Source: Pseudomonadota bacterium (GTDB taxonomy: Bacteria > Pseudomonadota > Gammaproteobacteria > Burkholderiales > Ferrovaceae). Taken from it: a DNA stretch of 64,000 bases. The stretch's first letter is position 1; each line of letters starts with the position of its first letter. Where the stretch lies: assembly GCA_021811145.1 (NCBI GenBank), contig JAJZPN010000002.1, positions 1 through 64,000 on the forward strand, given 5' to 3'. Made by a program: the position numbers and the translations under genes. Under the pieces are notes generated by a model. It was not told the DNA's origin. It ran no database searches and was given only the letters and a program-made list of their open reading frames with translations. Of this stretch, positions 8,254 to 18,629 are shown one piece after another.

Positions 8254-9408
8254 ATGACACTTTTTTCTTTTTACGCCACCTGCCCTAAAGGTCTTGAAGC
8301 TCCTTTAGAGGACGAATTAACTTCGCTAGGATTTAAAGATACTTTAAAAGGCGATGCTGGCGTTTGGTTTGCTGGTAGCTTTACCGATGGCATGAAAGCT
8401 AACCTGTATTCACGTATCGCAAGCCGTATACTGTTGTTGGTTAAAAAAGATACTTACGCGAACGAGCGAGAGTTATATGAAAGCGCTTATTCTTTTGCGT
8501 GGTCAAATTGGTTTGAAGTTAACCAAACATTCATGGTAACTACCAATGCAAAAAACTGTCCTTTGCGTAGTATTGATTTTGTCACTTTACGTATAAAAGA
8601 CGCTATTTGTGATCATTTTCGTGATATCCATGAACAACGGCCATCAATAGATACCAGAGATCCCCATGTACGTATTTATGTTTACCTGACTGATCAAGAG
8701 TATTTCTACTATATTGATTTGAGCGGTGAAGCGTTATTTAAACGTGGTCCAAGGATTGAAAGTGGGGACACTCCTCTTAAGAAAAATTTAGTGGCAGGAC
8801 TATTAGCATTAAGCCACTGGCAGCCTGGCATCCCGTTGGTTGATATGTTCTGTGGATCTGGCACTATTCTCATTGAAGCAGCAGAAATCACTCTAAAACG
8901 AGCCCCCGGTCTTCATCGCTCTTTTGGTTTTGAAAATTTGAAATTATTTGATTCCTCGGTTTGGCAAAAAATAGTTAAAGAAGCTGAATCTCTAGCTGAA
9001 AAGCAAAGACCTTTACCTATCTGGGGCTACGATTTAAAAGGTGATGCTATTCAATCAAGTCTGGCTAATTTTAAAGCAGCCGATCTAGATGAGACCATCT
9101 CTTTAAAACAAGTTAATGCCATTGAGTCAACTCCTCCCACTGATAAAGGAATGATTATTTCTAATCCTCCCTATGGCGTGAGATTGAGCGATCTGTCTTT
9201 TCTAAAAGAACTGTATCCGCAACTTGGTGAAACATTAAAAAAACGCTACGCCAATTGGGACGGCTGGTTTTTAACCGCGGATCTGACTTTTACCAAGGGA
9301 TTACGTCTTAAACCTAGCCGTAAAATCCCCTTGTTCAATGGTGCCCTTGAATGTCGTTTCTTTCATATCCCCTTAGTCCCTGGATCAAACAGAAAAAAAG
9401 ACGCATAA
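8254..9408 (+). CDS. rlmL: THUMP-domain RNA methyltransferase, RlmL-like
   Basis: An SAM-dependent N2-guanine methyltransferase matching the N-terminal (RlmL) half of E. coli RlmKL, which modifies 23S rRNA. The N-terminal domain opens YATCPKGLEAPLEDEL and is followed by a THUMP domain (about residues 60-160). The Rossmann domain has DMFCGSGTILIEA (SAM motif I) and the catalytic SNPPYG near residue 305. The length of 384 aa is that of stand-alone homologues, and the RlmK half is absent. It sits 9 bases after hemJ. The exact rRNA target is inferred from the family. Confidence 0.85.
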   Translation: MTLFSFYATCPKGLEAPLEDELTSLGFKDTLKGDAGVWFAGSFTDGMKANLYSRIASRILLLVKKDTYANERELYESAYSFAWSNWFEVNQTFMVTTNAKNCPLRSIDFVTLRIKDAICDHFRDIHEQRPSIDTRDPHVRIYVYLTDQEYFYYIDLSGEALFKRGPRIESGDTPLKKNLVAGLLALSHWQPGIPLVDMFCGSGTILIEAAEITLKRAPGLHRSFGFENLKLFDSSVWQKIVKEAESLAEKQRPLPIWGYDLKGDAIQSSLANFKAADLDETISLKQVNAIESTPPTDKGMIISNPPYGVRLSDLSFLKELYPQLGETLKKRYANWDGWFLTADLTFTKGLRLKPSRKIPLFNGALECRFFHIPLVPGSNRKKDA

Positions 9409-9416
9409 TTGAGCTA

Positions 9417-9450
9417 ATGTAACAATACCGTCACATTAAATAGGTATAAA
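9417..9450 (+). promoter_or_regulatory. Candidate PHO box and -10 in front of phoB
   Basis: ATGTAAC (9417-9423) and CCGTCAC (9428-9434) form two 7-base half-sites separated by AATA, the spacing of a PhoB box (consensus unit CTGTCAT). A TATAAA -10-like hexamer follows about 10 bases on (9445-9450). This is the geometry of an autoregulated PhoB promoter. The match is 4/7 and 5/7, so it is a candidate only. A transcript starting just after it would leave the upstream ATG at 9457 with almost no leader. Confidence 0.45.
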
Positions 9451-9507
9451 GTTGCCATGGAAATGGCAAATTTATCATCTCAAAACATTCATCAAACGGA
9501 GACAGGT

Positions 9508-10197
9508 TTGGCCGCACATATTTTGCTTGTTGAAGACGAACCCGCTATTCAAGATTTAATAGTCATGAATTTAAGACAAGCAGGGCATGTTCCCTTAATG
9601 TCATCTGACGCTGGCGAAGCGCTTGAGAAAGTTCGTGAAACCTTACCTGATTTAATTCTTGTAGACTGGATGCTACCAGGTATGAGCGGTATTGAATTAA
9701 TTAAGCGTTTAAGAAACAATGAAAGGACACGCAATATTCCGATAATTATGCTCACCGCCAGAGCAGAGGAAAATGATAAATTATCCGGACTAGATTCAGG
9801 CGCTGATGATTACATCACTAAGCCCTTTTCTATTCGCGAGTTAAATGCTCGAATCAAAGCGGTGTTGCGTCGCCGCGCGCCTCAAATAACAGAAGATAAA
9901 GTAATATTTAAAACTCTAGCCTTAGACCCGAGTACTTACAGAGTTAAAGCAAACGGATACGACCTTGATTTAGGGCCAACTGAGTTCAAATTGCTTCATT
10001 TCTTCATGACACATCCTGAACGCGTATATACAAGAACACAAATTCTTGACCAAGTTTGGGGAGATCATGTGTTTATTGAAGAAAGAACTGTTGATGTTCA
10101 TATCCGCCGCCTTAGATCAGCCTTAGAGCCAACAGGTACTGCAGATTTACTTCAAACAGTCCGTGGAGCTGGATATCGTTTAACAGCTATCGCTTGA
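9508..10197 (+). CDS. phoB: Phosphate response regulator PhoB
   Basis: An OmpR-class regulator of phosphate starvation. The receiver domain has its phosphoacceptor aspartate in LVDWMLPG (residue 53 with this start), the switch threonine in IIMLTAR and the lysine in TKPFS. The winged-helix domain ends VDVHIRRLRSAL and VRGAGYR. I chose TTG at 9508: GGAG lies 6 bases upstream, and it gives 229 aa with the family beginning AAHILLVEDEPAIQ. The ATG at 9457 adds 17 residues unlike PhoB and lacks a ribosome site. It pairs with phoR 45 bases downstream. Confidence 0.9.
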   Translation: MAAHILLVEDEPAIQDLIVMNLRQAGHVPLMSSDAGEALEKVRETLPDLILVDWMLPGMSGIELIKRLRNNERTRNIPIIMLTARAEENDKLSGLDSGADDYITKPFSIRELNARIKAVLRRRAPQITEDKVIFKTLALDPSTYRVKANGYDLDLGPTEFKLLHFFMTHPERVYTRTQILDQVWGDHVFIEERTVDVHIRRLRSALEPTGTADLLQTVRGAGYRLTAIA

Positions 10198-10242
10198 ATG
10201 AGAATAGTCTGATAATCTCACTATAAAAGTTTAAGTGAGATT

Positions 10243-11547
10243 ATGATTTCCTTTTTTACCTATACACTCAGTAGCATACTTCTTGGCGCCGTTATCGGAC
10301 TTATTACGGGGATATTTTTGGATATAACCTGGGGGTTATTCACCTTCTCGTGTATATTGCTTTTGTTTGTTTTTTACGATACGTGGAAATTATACTTATT
10401 AAACAAATGGTTAAAATCCTACGGAAACCACGCCTACTTTCCTTTTTCAGGTAAAGCATGGGATCAAATATTTTCGCAATTGGCTGTATTAGAAAAAAAT
10501 GCCAACACAATCCAAAACAATCTAAAAGACGCACTGATTCGTTTTCAAAACGCGGGGGAGGCATTGCCAAACGGGATTATCGTAATTGATAATGATGATC
10601 GTATTCAATGGTGTAATCCTAGTGCAGAAAAGCATTTTGATATTAATCTAGTTCATGATCGTAATCAGTCTATCTCTTATTTAATTAGACATTCCGCATT
10701 TTTACAGTGGATAAAACAAAAAAATCCAAATGATCCTCTACTCATAAGAGGTATAAGAGGTAGCGATATAACCTTATCAATACTTATGGTACCTTATAGT
10801 GGTGATGAGCGTTTATTGGTTAGTCATGATGTGTCACAAGTTGAAAGAGATGAAAAAATAAGACGCGATTTTGTGGCAAACGTATCCCATGAATTAAGAA
10901 CTCCACTCACTGTTGCTGGTGGTTTTATTGAAACTTTAATAGACAACCCAAGTATTGAAAAATCAACAGTTGAACATATCTATAAGACTATCTTTCAACA
11001 AACAACAAGAATGCGTCATTTGGTAGAAGAATTATTATCTTTATCAAATCTTGAATCCCAACAATTTCCTGCAGCAAAAAAACCAATATCAATCCAAGCT
11101 ATTGTCGATCAAATCAAGCAAATGGCTGAACAAATAAGCGAGGGAAAACATACTATTGAAACTCAGGTGGAAATACAATGCGATATCTTAGGCTCTCATA
11201 ATGAATTAGTCAGCGCGTTTGGTAATCTTGTTTCAAATGCGGTTCGCTACACTCCTGACCAAGGTAAAATTACTATCTCTTGGAATATTATCGATAATAA
11301 AGGATACTTCTCTGTTAAGGACTCAGGGATTGGTATCGCCAAAGAGCATATCAGTCGATTAACGGAACGATTTTATCGTGTAGATAAAGTGCGCTCCCGA
11401 AACACCGGGGGAACAGGATTGGGGCTTGCTATTGTGAAACAAATCGCTCTACATCACGAAGCAGTTCTTGAAATAGACAGTGAGCTTGATGTAGGCAGTA
11501 CGTTTACGCTAGTTTTCCCACCAGAGAGAATTCAAATACATAACTAA
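10243..11547 (+). CDS. phoR: Phosphate sensor histidine kinase PhoR
   Basis: This is the membrane histidine kinase partner of PhoB. Two N-terminal hydrophobic helices (about residues 5-50) are followed by a PAS-like region (about 95-200). The HisKA domain has VSHELRTPL with His216, and the HATPase domain has N, G1 (VKDSGIGIA) and G2 (GGTGLGLAI) boxes. The length of 434 aa is normal. The gene ends 19 bases before ptsH, so phosphate signalling and the sugar-phosphotransfer proteins may share transcripts. No pst or phoU genes are nearby. Confidence 0.93.
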   Translation: MISFFTYTLSSILLGAVIGLITGIFLDITWGLFTFSCILLLFVFYDTWKLYLLNKWLKSYGNHAYFPFSGKAWDQIFSQLAVLEKNANTIQNNLKDALIRFQNAGEALPNGIIVIDNDDRIQWCNPSAEKHFDINLVHDRNQSISYLIRHSAFLQWIKQKNPNDPLLIRGIRGSDITLSILMVPYSGDERLLVSHDVSQVERDEKIRRDFVANVSHELRTPLTVAGGFIETLIDNPSIEKSTVEHIYKTIFQQTTRMRHLVEELLSLSNLESQQFPAAKKPISIQAIVDQIKQMAEQISEGKHTIETQVEIQCDILGSHNELVSAFGNLVSNAVRYTPDQGKITISWNIIDNKGYFSVKDSGIGIAKEHISRLTERFYRVDKVRSRNTGGTGLGLAIVKQIALHHEAVLEIDSELDVGSTFTLVFPPERIQIHN

Positions 11548-11566
11548 AGCAACTGGGATCACGAAT

Positions 11567-11836
11567 ATGATTAGCCGTGAAATAGAAATCATCAATAAAT
11601 TAGGGCTCCATGCAAGAGCTTCAGCCAAATTGACTCAAATTGCCTCACAATATACTGCAGACATTGGTATTACTCGTAATAATAAACGGGTTAATGCAAA
11701 AAGTATCATGGGGGTCATGATGTTGGCTGCAAGTCGTGGAAGCACTGTTATACTTGACTGTAATGGCACTGACGAAGAGCAAGCCATGAACGCACTGATA
11801 CAACTAATAAATAATAAATTTGATGAGGAAGAATAA
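11567..11836 (+). CDS. ptsH: Phosphocarrier protein HPr
   Basis: This small phosphotransfer protein (89 aa) receives phosphate from enzyme I on His15 (GLHARAS) and has Ser46 in KSIMGVMM, the site used by HPr kinase where that exists. It directly abuts ptsI. No sugar-specific EIIB/EIIC is near, as in betaproteobacteria whose short PTS regulates metabolism rather than imports sugars. Placement straight after phoR is notable. Confidence 0.95.
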   Translation: MISREIEIINKLGLHARASAKLTQIASQYTADIGITRNNKRVNAKSIMGVMMLAASRGSTVILDCNGTDEEQAMNALIQLINNKFDEEE

Positions 11837-13570
11837 ATGAGTTACACCGTCCACGGGATTGCCGTTGCCAATGGAATCGCTATCGGACGGGCTCATTTGT
11901 TTTCTCATACTTCTATAGAGGTAACTCATTACACTATTAAAGAAGAGCAAATTGAACAAGAAGTTACGCGCTTTAAAGATGCGATTGCTGAAGCAAGAAG
12001 TGAATTAGAAACCTTACAGTCAAATATTCCAGACAACGCGCCAACTGAGTTCTCAGCTTTTCTACAACTGCACCTAATGATTCTCAATGATGGAACATTA
12101 AGTAACGAACCTATTGGTTTAATCCGTAATCAACAATGTAACGCCGAGTGGGCATTACGGTTGCAGATGGATCAATTAATTGAACAGTTTCAACTTATTG
12201 AAGATGCTTATTTGCGCGAAAGGCAAGCTGATGTTGTTCAAGTTGTAGAACGCATCCTCAAAGTACTATTAGGTAAAAAATCTCCTGCCATGCCAAGTTG
12301 GGATAATGACGATGAAGTCATATTAGTCGCCCATGATCTTGGCCCTGCAGACATGATGATTTTTAAAAATCAAGCTTTTCAGGCATTTATTACCGATATG
12401 GGGGGCGCTACCTCCCACACGGCCATTCTTGCTAGAAGTCTTAGTATCCCCTCAGTGGTTGCCCTTCACCATGTATGGCAAATCATAAAAGAAGGAGAAT
12501 TATTAATTATTGATGGTACCTGTGGGGTAGTGATCGTTAATCCTGATGAGACTATTTTAAATGAATACCGTATTAAACAAGAACTGTGGATTGAACAAAA
12601 GAAAAAGTTAAAAAAACTTCGCTCTACTCCAGCAAAAACAATTGATGGTAAAGACATTCTACTGCTAGCTAATATTGAATCACCCCAAGACATGGATACA
12701 GTTCGTAAAAGTGGCGCCTTGGGTGTTGGTTTATATCGTACAGAATTTTTGTTTATGAATCGCGCCCATCCTCCTGGTGAAGAGGAGCAATTTAGAGCTT
12801 ACAGAAAAGTAGTTGAATCCGTCAAAGGACAGCCTGTTATTATCCGAACTCTTGATATTGGCGCTGACAAACCCATTGAAAGCCTTACAACAGGGCATAC
12901 ACTCAACCCAGCACTGGGATTACGTGCGGTTCGTTATTGTTTATCAGAACCCCATCTTTTTAAAATTCAATTACGCGCAATTTTAAGAGCCTCACAGTTT
13001 GGTGATGTGCATTGTTTAATACCCATGATCTCAAGTAATCATGAGATTAATCAAACAGTATCAATTATTAACCAAGCAAAAAAAGAATTATCAGATGAAG
13101 GTATTGCGTTCAACAATTTAATGCCTGTGGGTGCCATGATTGAAGTTCCGGCTGCAGCTTTAGCATTACCACTTATTTTAGATCAATTAGACTTTATTTC
13201 AATTGGCACCAATGACTTGATCCAATACACACTGGCAATTGATCGTTCAGATGACACGGTTGCACATCTCTATAATCCATTACATCCTGCTATTTTGTCT
13301 CTCATTGCAAATACCATTTCTTATGCGCAACGCTCTAACAAACCAGTTTCGGTATGTGGGGAAATGGCCGGTGACACACAACTGACTCGTCTTTTGTTGG
13401 GAATGGGATTGACGGAGTTTTCTATGCACCCCGCCCATATCCCTGAAGTAAAACAAATTATATTGAATACTGATATTGAAAAAACAAGAAAAATTACTAA
13501 AAAAATCTTAAAGACATTTGATACACAAAAAATCAATCAACTAATTAGCGAACTCAATAAAGCGCTCTAG
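11837..13570 (+). CDS. ptsI: Phosphoenolpyruvate-protein phosphotransferase (enzyme I)
   Basis: Enzyme I transfers phosphate from PEP to its active histidine and then to HPr. The N-terminal HPr-binding domain is followed by the phosphohistidine loop [13 protein letters not shown], and by the C-terminal TIM-barrel PEP-binding domain with [17 protein letters not shown] and VCGEMAGD containing the catalytic cysteine. The length of 577 aa is standard. It begins right after the ptsH stop. Its last 4 bases overlap the convergent pyrE stop. Confidence 0.95.
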   Translation: MSYTVHGIAVANGIAIGRAHLFSHTSIEVTHYTIKEEQIEQEVTRFKDAIAEARSELETLQSNIPDNAPTEFSAFLQLHLMILNDGTLSNEPIGLIRNQQCNAEWALRLQMDQLIEQFQLIEDAYLRERQADVVQVVERILKVLLGKKSPAMPSWDNDDEVILVAHDLGPADMMIFKNQAFQAFITDMGGATSHTAILARSLSIPSVVALHHVWQIIKEGELLIIDGTCGVVIVNPDETILNEYRIKQELWIEQKKKLKKLRSTPAKTIDGKDILLLANIESPQDMDTVRKSGALGVGLYRTEFLFMNRAHPPGEEEQFRAYRKVVESVKGQPVIIRTLDIGADKPIESLTTGHTLNPALGLRAVRYCLSEPHLFKIQLRAILRASQFGDVHCLIPMISSNHEINQTVSIINQAKKELSDEGIAFNNLMPVGAMIEVPAAALALPLILDQLDFISIGTNDLIQYTLAIDRSDDTVAHLYNPLHPAILSLIANTISYAQRSNKPVSVCGEMAGDTQLTRLLLGMGLTEFSMHPAHIPEVKQIILNTDIEKTRKITKKILKTFDTQKINQLISELNKAL

Positions 13571-14211
13571 CCTTTAACCCCATACTGCTGCCTATAAGCA
13601 AGCGTCTTTTCCGCAAAAGTGGTTAATTGCGTATCCTCTTTTAAATAAGCCAATAAATCGTCTAAATTAGCAATACTCATAACAGGAATACCCAATGTCT
13701 CCTTAACTTCCTGTGCCGCAGACAGAGTCCCTAAACCTCGCTCCATTCTATCAAGTGCCGTTATCACCCCAACAGGGGTTGCCCCTGCTTGTTTAATCAT
13801 GTCATAGGACTCACGAACTGATGTACCAGCAGAAATGACATCATCAACGATCAGTACCCGTCCACTGACCGGAGCACCAACTAAGTTCCCTCCCTCACCA
13901 TGATCTTTGGCTTCTTTACGGTTATAACTAAAGGGTACTTCTCGGCCCTCTTTAGCAAATGCAATAGCAATCGCTGCGGCCAAAGAAATACCTTTATAGG
14001 CTGGGCCAAATAATAGATCGAACTCGATACCAGAATCAGTAATGGCTTTGACGTAGAAATCGGCTAAACGCGCTAAAGCTGTTCCAGTATAAAACAATCC
14101 AGCATTAAAAAAATAAGGCGACTGACGACCCGCCTTCGTTGTAAACTCACCAAAACGTAATACCTTTTGCTCAACTGCAAAGGCAATAAAATCTGTATGG
14201 AAATTATTCAT
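13567..14211 (-). CDS. pyrE: Orotate phosphoribosyltransferase
   Basis: It converts orotate and PRPP to OMP in pyrimidine synthesis. The PRPP-binding motif [14 protein letters not shown] is present, as are the substrate region [12 protein letters not shown] and the flexible loop [11 protein letters not shown]. The length of 214 aa is typical of proteobacterial PyrE. Its start is 41 bases from the divergent ampG start, so both promoters must be packed in that gap. Confidence 0.95.
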   Translation of the reverse strand: MNNFHTDFIAFAVEQKVLRFGEFTTKAGRQSPYFFNAGLFYTGTALARLADFYVKAITDSGIEFDLLFGPAYKGISLAAAIAIAFAKEGREVPFSYNRKEAKDHGEGGNLVGAPVSGRVLIVDDVISAGTSVRESYDMIKQAGATPVGVITALDRMERGLGTLSAAQEVKETLGIPVMSIANLDDLLAYLKEDTQLTTFAEKTLAYRQQYGVKG

Positions 14212-14252
14212 TACATTACTCTCTTAACAATTGTGACAGGATATCACACAGC

Positions 14253-15515
14253 ATGAACTTGTTAGGAACAAAGCCATTATCCTTACAACGACAATTACTT
14301 ATTTTGTTGATGGGTTTTGCTTCAGGATTACCCTTGGCTTTAACAGGGACAACACTGCAAGCTTGGCTTGTCAGTAGTGGTATCAACATTAAAACAGTTG
14401 GACTTTTTGCTGCAATCGGCATCCCTTACACATGGAAATTTATGTGGTCACCATTTATGGATAAATATTATATTCCAAAAATTGGTAGACGTAAGACATG
14501 GTTACTGCTCACACAAGTCTCTCTATTTTTTAGTATTAACTGGCTAAGCACCTTATCACCCACAACAGATATCAGCCAATTTAGTCTGGTTGCTTTATTC
14601 ATTGCTTTTTTTTCAGCATCACAGGATATTGTTATTGATGCTTATAGAACAGATATTTTGACACCCGTAGAAAGAGGTATGGGCTCTGCTATGTCCGTAT
14701 TAGGTTACCGTTTAGCTATGCTGCTTTCAGGAGCTGGTGGTTTAATGTTGGCCTCCTTTTATGGCTTTCATACTACCTACCAGGTTATGTCTATTATTAT
14801 GATACTAATGATCGGCGTTTCATTACTTTCTCCTGAACCCATTGTAAGCAACGTTACACGTAACAATTATTCTTTTATTACACCTATCACAGAGTTTCTT
14901 AAGCGTCCCTATGCCATTTATTTTGTTTTATTAGTTATTATTTATAAACTGAGTGATGCTCTAGCAGGCTCACTCACAACTGCTTTTTTAATTCAAGGCG
15001 TTCATTTCTCATTAATTGAAGTGGGTGCAGTCAATAAAGGAGTGGGGCTCGCGGCCACCTTATTAGGAGCCTTTATTGGCGGTGCTTTGATGACGCGTAT
15101 TAATCTTTATCGCTCCTTACTGTATTTTGGGATATTACAAGCATTGGCTACGCTCTCTTTTGCGCTACTGGCACATCAGGGCCATCAATCTGTACTTATG
15201 ATTGTTAGTGTCTTTTTAGAAAATTTTACTTCGGGGATGGGAACCGCCGCGTTGAGTGCTCTATTAATGTCGTTATGCCATCATGAATTCAGTGCCACTC
15301 AATTTGCCTTATTAAGCGCTCTCACGGCTATTGGCAGAGTTTACCTCGCTCCTGTTGCAGGTATCATTGTTGCCAATACGGGATGGGTAAACTTTTTCTT
15401 GATCTCAGCTGCTGTGGCATTACCAGGATTAATCATTATCTGGTTTGTTAAGCAGCCACTCGTAGGTTTGTCTTCAAGTGATTTTAGTGACTCGATACAT
15501 AGCAAGACCACCTAA
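14253..15515 (+). CDS. ampG: AmpG-type muropeptide MFS permease
   Basis: A 12-helix major-facilitator protein (420 aa) of the AmpG family, which imports GlcNAc-anhydroMurNAc peptides for cell-wall recycling. Family features are GFASGLPLALTGTTLQAWL near the start, YTWKFMWSPFMDKY, the SASQDIVIDAYRTD motif and a C-terminal GRVYLAPVAG. Its 3' end overlaps the convergent metW by 42 bases. The role fits the other wall genes in this window (mre, mrd, dac). Confidence 0.87.
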   Translation: MNLLGTKPLSLQRQLLILLMGFASGLPLALTGTTLQAWLVSSGINIKTVGLFAAIGIPYTWKFMWSPFMDKYYIPKIGRRKTWLLLTQVSLFFSINWLSTLSPTTDISQFSLVALFIAFFSASQDIVIDAYRTDILTPVERGMGSAMSVLGYRLAMLLSGAGGLMLASFYGFHTTYQVMSIIMILMIGVSLLSPEPIVSNVTRNNYSFITPITEFLKRPYAIYFVLLVIIYKLSDALAGSLTTAFLIQGVHFSLIEVGAVNKGVGLAATLLGAFIGGALMTRINLYRSLLYFGILQALATLSFALLAHQGHQSVLMIVSVFLENFTSGMGTAALSALLMSLCHHEFSATQFALLSALTAIGRVYLAPVAGIIVANTGWVNFFLISAAVALPGLIIIWFVKQPLVGLSSSDFSDSIHSKTT

Positions 15516-16058
15516 CAAGTTTGGGGCAAGGTGAACGCTTTTTCCTTCAGTAATGACATGACGCTCAATAACTTTAATCTGTAAACGTTCACATAAGCGT
15601 TCAAAGTCATTGAGTGTGCATAAATGAATATTAGGCGTGTTATGCCACTCATAGGGCATATCCTCTGACTTTGGCATATAACCTGTTAATACTTGCCAAC
15701 GGTTTTTCCAGTATCCAAAATTAGGGAACGTTACAATCCCCTCACGCCCAACACGTAACATATCATTCAACAAAAACTCTGTTTTACGCATAGCTTGTAG
15801 CGTTTGCGACAGAATCACGGTATCAAAAGATTGTTCTGTAAAACCCAATAACCCACTCTCTAAATCTCGTTGAATCACGTTAACGCCGTTAGCTATAGCG
15901 CTGACCACTCGCTCCACTTCAATTTCCACACCGTACCCTGAAACATGGTATTTATCTTGTAGATATTTCATCAATTGGCCATCACCACAGCCTAGATCAA
16001 GAACCCGAGATCCTTGCTTAATCCATTGACCAATAACTTGATGATCAAAACGTATCAC
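15474..16058 (-). CDS. metW: Methionine biosynthesis protein MetW
   Basis: A 194-aa methyltransferase-fold protein. The SAM-binding motif [11 protein letters not shown], then VIQRDLE and VILSQTLQ, mark it as MetW, which partners MetX in homoserine acylation in many proteobacteria. It overlaps metX by 4 bases and ends inside the 3' part of ampG on the other strand (42-base antisense overlap). A MetW next to MetX often goes with succinyl- rather than acetyl-CoA use. Confidence 0.92.
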   Translation of the reverse strand: MIRFDHQVIGQWIKQGSRVLDLGCGDGQLMKYLQDKYHVSGYGVEIEVERVVSAIANGVNVIQRDLESGLLGFTEQSFDTVILSQTLQAMRKTEFLLNDMLRVGREGIVTFPNFGYWKNRWQVLTGYMPKSEDMPYEWHNTPNIHLCTLNDFERLCERLQIKVIERHVITEGKSVHLAPNLLGGLAMYRVTKIT

Positions 16059-17185
16059 AATGTATCCTTCACAACATTATTCATATAGGCTTTTACAACA
16101 GAAAAATAATCATCATTTTCCATTAAAAAAGAATCATGACCTTGCGATGATTCTATTTCAGCATAACTGACTGACAACTGATTTTTCATTAACGCTTCTA
16201 CTATCTCCTCTGAACGAGATGGAGAAAAACGCCAATCACTGGTGAACGATACAATCAAGAATCGACAACGTGCTACAGATAAAGCAAAATCAAGACGATT
16301 ATCTGTTTTTTGCGCAGGATCAAAATAATCCAGCGCTTTAGTCATGATTAAATAAGTATTGGCGTCAAAGCGATCGGCAAATTTATCACCCTGGTAGCGT
16401 AAATAAGACTCTATCTCAAATTCAACATCCAATGAAAACTTAGGGGTACTGGTAATTAAGTCACGACCAAATTTTTCCATCATGGCATCATCACTTAAAT
16501 AAGTGATATGACCCAACATTCTTGCTAAACGAAGACCACGATGAGGAACCACTTGGTGTTGATAAAAATCACCACCAAAGAAATGGGGGTCCGTTGTAAT
16601 CGCTTGTCTTGCAACCTCATTAAAGCCAATATTTTGTGCGGATAGTTTTGGTGCCGAAGCAATAACCAAAGCATGCTTTACACGTTCAGGAAAAGAAATA
16701 GACCACTGTAACGCTTGCATACCGCCCAAGCTTCCTCCCATCACTGCAGCAAAACACTCAATGCCTAAATAATCAGCTAACCGTGCTTGGGAGAGTACCC
16801 AGTCTTCCACTGTAACAAAAGGGAAGTCCGCTCCGTAGGGCTGTTGAGTAGCAGGATTAATACTAGAGGGACCTGTTGAACCATGACACCCACCTAGGTT
16901 ATTCACTCCAATCACAAAAAAACGATTGGTATCAATAGGTTTTCCTGGCCCCACCATGTTATCCCACCATCCTATTGTTTTAGGATCGTCATTATAAAGT
17001 CCTGCTACATGATGGTTACCAGACAGCGCATGACAAATTAATACAGCATTTGATTTATTTTGATTCAACTCACCATAGGTTTCATACACCAACTCATACT
17101 CAGGCAGTATGATGCCTGATGATAAAGCCAAAGGCTCTACAAATCGTTTTGTTTGAGGCTGTACATTACCCAAAGATAAATTCAT
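16055..17185 (-). CDS. metX: Homoserine O-acyltransferase MetX
   Basis: An alpha/beta-fold transferase (376 aa) that acylates homoserine on the way to methionine. The nucleophile is in [11 protein letters not shown], with the catalytic aspartate in TSDWRF and histidine in SQGHDSFL; the family motifs CHALSGNHH and GGCHGSTGP are visible. Although MetX was named an acetyltransferase, members paired with MetW in beta- and gammaproteobacteria often use succinyl-CoA, so the acyl donor is left open. It starts immediately after gatB ends. Confidence 0.93.
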   Translation of the reverse strand: MNLSLGNVQPQTKRFVEPLALSSGIILPEYELVYETYGELNQNKSNAVLICHALSGNHHVAGLYNDDPKTIGWWDNMVGPGKPIDTNRFFVIGVNNLGGCHGSTGPSSINPATQQPYGADFPFVTVEDWVLSQARLADYLGIECFAAVMGGSLGGMQALQWSISFPERVKHALVIASAPKLSAQNIGFNEVARQAITTDPHFFGGDFYQHQVVPHRGLRLARMLGHITYLSDDAMMEKFGRDLITSTPKFSLDVEFEIESYLRYQGDKFADRFDANTYLIMTKALDYFDPAQKTDNRLDFALSVARCRFLIVSFTSDWRFSPSRSEEIVEALMKNQLSVSYAEIESSQGHDSFLMENDDYFSVVKAYMNNVVKDTL

Positions 17186-18619
17186 TTAACCTGCCAATTT
17201 TTTCTTAAGTACATCATTTAACTGTGCAGGATTAAGTTTACCACCTGACGCCTTCATGGCTTTACCTACAAAAAAGCCAAGTACTTTATCTTTACCAGCA
17301 CGGTACTCAGCCACTTGATCAGGATGCTGACTCATTAATTCTTCAACAATCTTTTCAATGGCGCCACTATCTGAAACCTGTTTTAAACCGCGTGAATCGA
17401 TTAACTGATCTACCTCACCACCTTCTGTCCACAATATATCAAATAATGTTTTAGCGATTTTGCCAGAAATTGTGCCGTCTTCGATTCTGACAATGAGCTG
17501 AGTAAGTTTATTGGGTGAGATAGGACATTTATCAATGGCGAGCTGCTGACGATTTAGTGAAGCCAATAATTCTCCAGCAACCCAGTTTGCACATTGTTTG
17601 GGTGAAGCGCTGGCATTACTTGTCATGGCCATAAAATAATCTGCCAATCCTCTATCACTGGTAATGAGATTAGCGTCGTAATCAGTTAGGCCGTAATCAC
17701 TTATAAAACGCTCTTTTAGCACCTGAGGGAGTGGCGGCATAGTATCTTTTACACTATTTACCCATGACTCTTCAATTACCACAGGCAACAAATCAGGATC
17801 TGGAAAATAACGATAATCCATGGCGTCTTCTTTACTACGCATTGACCGTGTTTCATCTCGATCAGGATCATAAAGACGTGTTTCTTGAATGATGACACCA
17901 CCACTTTCTAACACTTCAATTTGTCTTTCAACCTCAAATTGAATCGCACTCTCTAGGAAGCGAAATGAATTTAAGTTTTTAATTTCACACCGAGTACCAA
18001 AGGTATCACTACCTAATGGTCTAACAGAGACATTCGCATCACATCGAAACGATCCTTCTTGCATATTGCCGTCGCAAATACCAATCCATGTCACGATCTG
18101 GTGCAATGCTTTAGCATAAGCCACTGCTTCCGTAGCACTACGCATATCAGGTTCAGATACAATTTCTAACAACGGTGTCCCTGCACGATTTAAATCTATT
18201 CCTGTGGCACCGGGGATATCCTCGTGTAAAGATTTACCAGCATCTTCTTCCAGATGAGCTCTGGTAAGACGCACTTGATACGCTTTGCCCTCAACCAAGA
18301 AGTGGATCATCCCTCCTTTTACTACTGGCTCTTCATACTGACTAATCTGATAGCCCTTTGGTAAATCAGGATAAAAATAGTTTTTGCGCGCAAAAATAGA
18401 ACGTGGATTAATTTCCGCACCCACTGCTAGACCGAAGCGTATTGCGTATTCAACTGCTTGTTTATTTAATACGGGTAAGACCCCAGGTAAGGCAATATCA
18501 ATCGCTGATGCCTGGGTATTGGGTTCAGCCCCAAATGCTGTGGACGCACCAGAAAATATTTTTGAGTGAGTGGCGAGTTGTGCGTGTGTTTCAAGTCCGA
18601 TGACTACTTCCCATTGCAT
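17186..18619 (-). CDS. gatB: Asp-tRNA(Asn)/Glu-tRNA(Gln) amidotransferase subunit B
   Basis: GatB is the tRNA-binding and kinase subunit of GatCAB, which converts Glu-tRNA(Gln) and Asp-tRNA(Asn) to the amidated forms. It begins [21 protein letters not shown], and contains [22 protein letters not shown] and [18 protein letters not shown], with the YqeY-like tail domain at the end. The length of 477 aa is standard. It is 10 bases downstream of gatA in gatC-gatA-gatB. Confidence 0.97.
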   Translation of the reverse strand: MQWEVVIGLETHAQLATHSKIFSGASTAFGAEPNTQASAIDIALPGVLPVLNKQAVEYAIRFGLAVGAEINPRSIFARKNYFYPDLPKGYQISQYEEPVVKGGMIHFLVEGKAYQVRLTRAHLEEDAGKSLHEDIPGATGIDLNRAGTPLLEIVSEPDMRSATEAVAYAKALHQIVTWIGICDGNMQEGSFRCDANVSVRPLGSDTFGTRCEIKNLNSFRFLESAIQFEVERQIEVLESGGVIIQETRLYDPDRDETRSMRSKEDAMDYRYFPDPDLLPVVIEESWVNSVKDTMPPLPQVLKERFISDYGLTDYDANLITSDRGLADYFMAMTSNASASPKQCANWVAGELLASLNRQQLAIDKCPISPNKLTQLIVRIEDGTISGKIAKTLFDILWTEGGEVDQLIDSRGLKQVSDSGAIEKIVEELMSQHPDQVAEYRAGKDKVLGFFVGKAMKASGGKLNPAQLNDVLKKKLAG

Positions 18620-18629
18620 GAATTTACTC

